16,858 nt of DNA, taken from contig JAAXHB010000049.1 of NCBI GenBank assembly GCA_012271125.1, forward strand, positions 1 through 16,858. The letters are read 5' to 3'. Positions within the stretch are counted from its first letter, which is position 1, and each line of letters opens with the position of its first letter. The stretch is from Actinomycetota bacterium (GTDB taxonomy: Bacteria; Actinomycetota; Acidimicrobiia; Acidimicrobiales; Aldehydirespiratoraceae). The translations under genes were made by a program, and so were the position numbers. The notes under the pieces were generated by a model. That model was not told where the DNA came from. It searched no databases and saw only the letters and a list, made by a program, of their open reading frames with translations. This document shows, piece by piece, positions 13,031 to 16,858 of the stretch.

Positions 13031-13876
13031 ATGAGTGCACTAGCGGTCTGGGTCGACGGCAAGCTCCACGACCCAGCCGATCCTCACTTTCGTGCCGACG
13101 ACCATGGCATCGTCGTCGGCGACGGCGTGTTTGAAACCCTGCTTGTTATTCCCGGCCCCGCCGGCCCAACCGCTTTCGCCATCAGCCGCCACCTGCGCCG
13201 CCTCAAGACCTCAGCCGACGCTATGGGACTCGCCCTCACCCACTCCGACGACGAACTCCGCAATGCAATTGCGGTATGCCTGACGGCTGCCCCCGACGCC
13301 GGCGTCGCGCGGATCACCGTCACCAGCGGAGTCGGGCCGCTGAGTTCCAAGCGTGGCGGCGGTGCCACCCGCACCGCGGTTATGGTCTCAGCCCCGCCTC
13401 CACCGACCGAACCAGCCACCGCTGTGGTAACCGCTAGCGGTCGCCGCAACGAGCGTGGCCTTATGGTTGGCATTAAGTCAACGTCTTATGCCGAAAACGT
13501 TCTCGCTCTGCGTGCCGCTCACGAACAAGGTGCCAGTGAAGCGATCTTTGTAGATACCCAGGGTCGGGTGAGCGAAGGCACCGGCACCAACATTTTCTGG
13601 GTTGCTGACGGTGCCTTGTATACACCTTCATTTGATACCGGCTGTTTGGCAGGCATCACCCGTGAACTGATCCTCGAACACCTTGACGTCACCGAAGCTC
13701 ATCTAGCCGGCGACGATTTCGCCCACGTTGAAGAAGCATTTCTAAGTTCCTCGATCCGCTGCGTCCAATCCATTGGCTCAATCAATGGCACCGCGCTTAG
13801 AACCGTCGACGGTGACATCACCCGCAAGGCAGCTGCTGTGATTGCTGACCTAATCGCCACCAATCCTGATCCTTAG
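13031..13876 (+). CDS. pabC: Class IV PLP aminotransferase, aminodeoxychorismate lyase-like
   Basis: The enzyme uses pyridoxal phosphate. Its 281 residues show class IV features: VWVDGKL at the start, DHGIVVGDGVFETL (24-37), the PLP lysine in GIKSTSYAENVLALRAA (Lys149), and SEGTGTNIFWV with Glu182 near the cofactor. SFDTGCLAGITRELI and VEEAFLSSSIRCVQSI follow. The KSTSYAENV form and the length favour PabC (4-amino-4-deoxychorismate lyase, p-aminobenzoate for folate) over branched-chain or D-amino-acid transaminases, but those cannot be excluded without a tree. No pabA or pabB gene is adjacent. The ATG follows a tandem repeat array and lacks a good ribosome binding site, so short-leader or leaderless translation is possible. 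The tadA gene follows 40 nt later. Confidence 0.8.
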   Translation: MSALAVWVDGKLHDPADPHFRADDHGIVVGDGVFETLLVIPGPAGPTAFAISRHLRRLKTSADAMGLALTHSDDELRNAIAVCLTAAPDAGVARITVTSGVGPLSSKRGGGATRTAVMVSAPPPPTEPATAVVTASGRRNERGLMVGIKSTSYAENVLALRAAHEQGASEAIFVDTQGRVSEGTGTNIFWVADGALYTPSFDTGCLAGITRELILEHLDVTEAHLAGDDFAHVEEAFLSSSIRCVQSIGSINGTALRTVDGDITRKAAAVIADLIATNPDP

Positions 13877-13916
13877 CCCTAACCACACGCCACGATCTCG
13901 CCTACCCAATATTTCC

Positions 13917-14381
13917 ATGACCGCCACCACATACGAACCAGCAGCCTTGATGACGCTCGCTCTAGAGCAAGCCCGACTCGCAGCTGAGCAGGGCGAAGTC
14001 CCCGTTGGCGCGGTCATCGCTCACGACGGCTCAGTCATCGCCACTGGTCACAACCTGCGCGAAACCAGCAACGACCCAACCGCCCACGCTGAGATAGTCG
14101 CCCTTCGCCAAGCCGCCCAATCCCTCAGCTCTTGGCGACTAGACGGCTGCGTCGTAGCCGTCACCCTTGAGCCATGCCCGATGTGCGCCGGCGCACTTCA
14201 AGCCGCTCGGGTTGCCAAGGTCATCTTCGGAGCAGCCGACCCAAAAGCCGGTGCCCTCGGCTCTCTATACAACCTCGGCACCGATCCCCGACTTAACCAC
14301 GAGTTTGAAGTCGTGGCAGGCGTTATGGAAGCCGAATGCGGAGCACTGCTAAGCGACTTCTTCACCGCTCGCCGCACCTAA
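13917..14381 (+). CDS. tadA: tRNA adenosine(34) deaminase
   Basis: TadA converts adenosine 34 of tRNA-Arg(ACG) to inosine. The 154 residues have the zinc deaminase signature HAE (His57, with catalytic Glu59) and PCPMC (Cys87 and Cys90), plus GEVPVGAVI near the start, GHNLRETSNDPTAHAEI and a C-terminal DFFTARR. The length and the SLYNLGTDPRLNHEFEV loop fit tRNA deaminases rather than cytosine or guanine deaminases. It lies 40 nt after the aminotransferase gene on the same strand, perhaps in one transcript, and 98 nt before a tRNA-Ser gene. Confidence 0.93.
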   Translation: MTATTYEPAALMTLALEQARLAAEQGEVPVGAVIAHDGSVIATGHNLRETSNDPTAHAEIVALRQAAQSLSSWRLDGCVVAVTLEPCPMCAGALQAARVAKVIFGAADPKAGALGSLYNLGTDPRLNHEFEVVAGVMEAECGALLSDFFTARRT

Positions 14382-14452
14382 GCCGCCTATCACATGCCAA
14401 AATGGCCGGTGCCACAAGCCACATCACCTGACTGACCCACCCCTAGTCAAAT

Positions 14453-14471
14453 CCTTACCAAACAGGTAAGG
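14453..14471. terminator. Perfect 7-bp inverted repeat between tadA and tRNA-Ser
   Basis: CCTTACC (14453-14459) pairs with GGTAAGG (14465-14471) around AAACA. It ends 8 nt before the tRNA. It could terminate tadA transcripts, although it is 71 nt past the stop and has no T-run. It could also overlap the tRNA promoter as a protein-binding site. Confidence 0.3.
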
Positions 14472-14479
14472 TATTCAGC

Positions 14480-14569
14480 GGAGAGTTGCCAGAGCGGACG
14501 AATGGGGCGGCCTCGAAAGCCGTTGTGGCCTCCGGGTCACCATGGGTTCAAATCCCATACTCTCCGCCA
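14480..14569 (+). tRNA. tRNA-Ser, anticodon CGA
   Basis: The acceptor stem GGAGAGT pairs with ACTCTCC, followed by G and encoded CCA (14567-14569). The anticodon arm CGGCCTCGAAAGCCG shows CGA, which reads UCG. A long class II variable arm and a GGGTTCAAATCCC T-arm complete it. It shares most of its D- and T-arm sequence with the GGA isoacceptor at 8528-8615. The peroxiredoxin gene follows 43 nt later with its own ribosome binding site. Confidence 0.97.
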
Positions 14570-14612
14570 GCCACCACCTCCCCAAAACCAATCAATCCAA
14601 TAAGGAGACCAA

Positions 14613-15272
14613 ATGTCACTGCGCATCAATGACACCGCACCCGACTTCACCGCCGATACCACCGAAGGCAAAATCAGCTTTCACGACTGGATCGGCGACG
14701 GCTGGGCGCTGCTGTTTTCCCACCCCAAGGACTTCACTCCGGTCTGCACGACTGAACTCGGTGCCGTCGCCGGCCTGAAGTCAGAGTTCGCTGCCCGCAA
14801 CTGCAAGATCATCGGCATAAGCGTCGACGGCGTCAGTGACCATCAGGGCTGGTCCGACGACATCGCCAAGGCAACCGGTAACGCTGTCAACTATCCCCTC
14901 ATCGGCGACCCCGAACTCAACGTCGTCAAGCTCTATGACATGTTGCCAGCCGATGCCGGCGACACCTCCGAGGGTCGCACCGCAGCCGACAACGCCACCG
15001 CCCGCTCAGTGTTCATCATCGGCCCCGATAAGAAGATCAAGGCCACTCTCACCTATCCGATGACAACTGGTCGTAACTTTGCGGAGATCCTGCGGATGCT
15101 TGACTCGATTCAGCTAACCGCCAAAGAGCAAGTGGCGACGCCTGCAAACTGGAACCAGGGTGAGGATGTGATCATCGTCCCCGCTGTCTCCAACGAAGAC
15201 GCCGCTGCGAAATACCCCGACGGCTGGGAGTCCCCTCTTCCCTACCTCCGCATCGTCAAACAACCCACCTAA
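14613..15272 (+). CDS. 1-Cys peroxiredoxin (Prx6 group)
   Basis: The enzyme reduces hydrogen peroxide and organic peroxides in the cytoplasm. The 219 residues contain the active-site pattern PKDFTPVCTTE (Pro38, Thr42, peroxidatic Cys45) and the conserved arginine in ARSVFIIGP. The extra C-terminal domain of about 50 residues ends PDGWESPLPYLRIV, which marks the Prx6/1-Cys group rather than AhpC. The only other cysteine seen, in RNCKIIG (Cys64), is not at the usual resolving position, so an external thiol is probably needed. AAGGAG at 14602-14607 lies 5 nt before ATG 14613. The tRNA-Ser gene just upstream may share its promoter. No peroxide regulator gene is adjacent. Confidence 0.93.
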   Translation: MSLRINDTAPDFTADTTEGKISFHDWIGDGWALLFSHPKDFTPVCTTELGAVAGLKSEFAARNCKIIGISVDGVSDHQGWSDDIAKATGNAVNYPLIGDPELNVVKLYDMLPADAGDTSEGRTAADNATARSVFIIGPDKKIKATLTYPMTTGRNFAEILRMLDSIQLTAKEQVATPANWNQGEDVIIVPAVSNEDAAAKYPDGWESPLPYLRIVKQPT

Positions 15273-15297
15273 CCCTTACTGCGTTCGTGGCCTTTAT

Positions 15298-15346
15298 CAG
15301 GGTTGAATATGCTCACGCTAAACGCGGTTGCGCGCATTCAACCCTG
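15298..15346. terminator. Strong 11-bp hairpin between convergent peroxiredoxin and pncA genes
   Basis: CAGGGTTGAAT (15298-15308) pairs perfectly with ATTCAACCCTG (15336-15346). The 27-nt interior can extend the stem past a 2-nt mismatch (ATGC facing GCGC). It lies in the 139-bp gap between two genes that face each other, so a bidirectional terminator or mRNA-stabilising structure is likely. A T-run is missing. Confidence 0.55.
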
Positions 15347-15411
15347 CCAGCCCACTCACGCGCTATGCCTACTCACACGTTGCTTGCCGAGCTCGCACAA
15401 ACCCCCTGCTA

Positions 15412-15978
15412 CTAGCTGAGGTTTATTCCGGCAGATTTCATGTCTGTTAGGGCGGCTTTGGTGGTGGAGGGGGCGACGCCGGCGCAGTAGTTGGTTAGCA
15501 CGGTCGTGGCGAAGCCGGCTGCGACAGCGTCAAGGGCACTGGCTTTGACACAGTGATCGGTTGCGAGACCAACAATGTCGAGAGCGGTGACCTCACGGGT
15601 AAGAAGCCAATCTGTCAAAGACTGCTCATTTGCTTCGCCGTCAAATGCGGTGTAGCTGGCGGTGTGACGACCCTTTAGAAAAATCTCATCGAGAGCTACC
15701 TGAAGTGCCGGTGAGAACTTGGCACCTTCGGACTCGGCAACACAGTGAACCGGCCAAATCGTTTCAAAGTCAGGTTCAGATCCGGCAGGCGCAAAGTGCT
15801 CGCCGGGATCTATATGCCAGTCCTTACAAGCGACCACATAGTGGTAGGCACCGCCGGCACGGTCATAACCAACCCAGCTCGACAGCTCCGACGCCACCGC
15901 TGTGCCACCTTCAACGGCAAGTGAACCGCCTTCACAGAAATCACGCTGCACGTCAACAATGAGAAGAGCTTTGACCAT
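15412..15978 (-). CDS. pncA: Nicotinamidase
   Basis: PncA hydrolyses nicotinamide to nicotinate and ammonia. From ATG 15978 the product has 188 residues with the catalytic triad Asp9 (IVDVQRDF), Lys102 (FLKGRHT) and Cys143 (TDHCVKAS). Metal ligands Asp53, His55 and His61 (KDWHIDPGEH) and His78 (WPVHC) are also present. GLATDHCVKASALDAVAAGF is the usual cis-peptide and nucleophile region. I choose 15978 because GGAG lies 5 nt before it and MVKALLIVDVQ is the normal N-terminus. The frame is open further upstream to 15999. It lies 54 nt after pncB on the same strand, so nicotinate made here passes to the neighbouring enzyme. Homologues activate pyrazinamide in mycobacteria. Confidence 0.94.
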   Translation of the reverse strand: MVKALLIVDVQRDFCEGGSLAVEGGTAVASELSSWVGYDRAGGAYHYVVACKDWHIDPGEHFAPAGSEPDFETIWPVHCVAESEGAKFSPALQVALDEIFLKGRHTASYTAFDGEANEQSLTDWLLTREVTALDIVGLATDHCVKASALDAVAAGFATTVLTNYCAGVAPSTTKAALTDMKSAGINLS

Positions 15979-16032
15979 CACATCTCCACAACCGTCCACA
16001 AGTAGTCGTGCGAAGGATATAAGTGGCGAAAA

Positions 16033-16858
16033 TTATTTTGGCCAACCGACCCATTTTGTTTCAACCGCTGGAGCTCGCACCGGGGAAGGTTGACGATCTT
16101 CATCACGCAAACGCTCACGACGTTGAGAACAACGCTGCCGAGCTTCGGCAACTGACTCGCTATACATGACCTGACCTGCCGAAACTAGAGGCACCTGCGG
16201 TGTCAACGAATCAGCATTGACAGTCACCGACTCATTACTTGGCGCCTCCACACTTGCCAACGAAATCACTTCCGCCGCCCAGTTGCCATCAGCATCAACA
16301 GTGCGAGTGACATGTTTGCGCCCACCAACAGTGCTCTTGCCCAGCGACGACTTGCCGACTTCTTTCATTTTCGCTTCTTTAATATCCTCTGTCGAGCTAT
16401 ATGACGACTCAATAGCCACAAGCTTGTACACCAACGACGCTGTTGGATGACCTGAACCTGTGACCAAACGAGAGCCAATCATGTAAGTGTCAATCGGCGC
16501 ACCTGCGGCCTCAAGCTCAGCCACCCGGAACTCATCCAAATCACACGACACAACTATCTGGCACCCTGTCGCCCCTAGTTCATCTAGCAACTCACGCACC
16601 GCAACACTGCCCTCACCCAAGTCGCCGCTATCGATCCGCACCGCACCAATATCGGTGCCGACAACATCAACAGCACGGCGCACGCCTTCCATCACATCAA
16701 AAGTGTCCACCAAAAACGTTGAATCTGCGCCTAAAGCGTCACGCTGAGCCGCAAAAGCTGACATCTCATCGTCGTGTGCCAACACAAACGCATGAGCAGT
16801 CGTCCCACCAGTTGGAATCCCCCAACGCCGACCCGCTTCAAGATTTGAAGTCTTATCA
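16033..16858 (-). CDS. pncB: Nicotinate phosphoribosyltransferase, 5' end beyond the window
   Basis: The enzyme joins nicotinate to PRPP to give nicotinate mononucleotide, the second step of NAD salvage after PncA. The frame is open to the right edge, so about 275 C-terminal residues are visible and the N-terminal part is missing. Family landmarks are TSNLEAGRRWGIPTGGTTAH near the edge, LVDTFDVMEGVRRAV, GAVRIDSGDLGEGSVAVREL, IVVSCDLDEFRVAEL, YMIGSRLVTGSGHPTASLVY and GRKHVTRTVDADG. The spaced Asp and Arg residues of DSGD lie in the substrate pocket. The gene is followed by pncA 54 nt later, probably in one operon. Confidence 0.93.
   Translation of the reverse strand, partial: DKTSNLEAGRRWGIPTGGTTAHAFVLAHDDEMSAFAAQRDALGADSTFLVDTFDVMEGVRRAVDVVGTDIGAVRIDSGDLGEGSVAVRELLDELGATGCQIVVSCDLDEFRVAELEAAGAPIDTYMIGSRLVTGSGHPTASLVYKLVAIESSYSSTEDIKEAKMKEVGKSSLGKSTVGGRKHVTRTVDADGNWAAEVISLASVEAPSNESVTVNADSLTPQVPLVSAGQVMYSESVAEARQRCSQRRERLRDEDRQPSPVRAPAVETKWVGWPK

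Overview
The window looks like chromosomal DNA of an actinobacterium, plausibly from the Acidimicrobiia or a related high-GC lineage (inference, not proven). The reasons are the many GTG/TTG starts, the block tRNA-Ser / SRP RNA / dnaX / recR, an acyl-CoA carboxylase beta gene followed by a tiny epsilon-subunit gene, a LigC-type ATP-dependent ligase, and membrane proteins with Asp/Thr-rich linkers. No transposase, CRISPR array or phage structural gene is visible.

Layout. Positions 1-219 (minus) hold the broken start of an exported-protein gene: a good signal peptide runs into a G10 tract and stops, and a membrane-anchor coding segment lies just downstream in another frame. Next on plus come a 50-residue acidic ORF and aat (N-end rule transferase). 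On minus follow accD and a 55-residue epsilon-subunit gene. Then come ligC (plus), which converges on and overlaps a 5'-3' exonuclease gene (minus), methylmalonyl-CoA epimerase, recR and dnaX. accD/epsilon and the epimerase fit propionyl-CoA to methylmalonyl-CoA metabolism. ligC, the exonuclease, recR and dnaX are replication/repair genes. The SRP RNA is upstream of dnaX on the same strand. A tRNA-Ser(GGA) diverges from it and ends one base before the GTG start of a 584-residue membrane-anchored protein.

Positions about 10,380-12,150 are visibly AT-richer and look acquired. They encode a restriction-modification pair on minus: a beta-class DNA methyltransferase and a two-zinc beta-beta-alpha-metal endonuclease with the layout of R.Hpy99I. 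The endonuclease's likely N-terminal barrel is separated from the rest by a -1 frame change. A promoter-like sequence and a LexA-like palindrome lie upstream of the methyltransferase.

The right part returns to host-like composition: a DM13 membrane protein with a Met/Asp-rich stalk (minus), a divergent region with 23-bp tandem repeats, a class IV aminotransferase of the PabC type, tadA, tRNA-Ser(CGA), a 1-Cys peroxiredoxin, a strong hairpin, and the nicotinate salvage pair pncB-pncA (minus), pncB running off the right edge.

The points most worth a second look are the frame-split Hpy99I-like restriction gene, the broken exported-protein gene with its G10 tract, and the CDS that starts one base after a tRNA CCA end. 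I see no clearly new multi-gene system.
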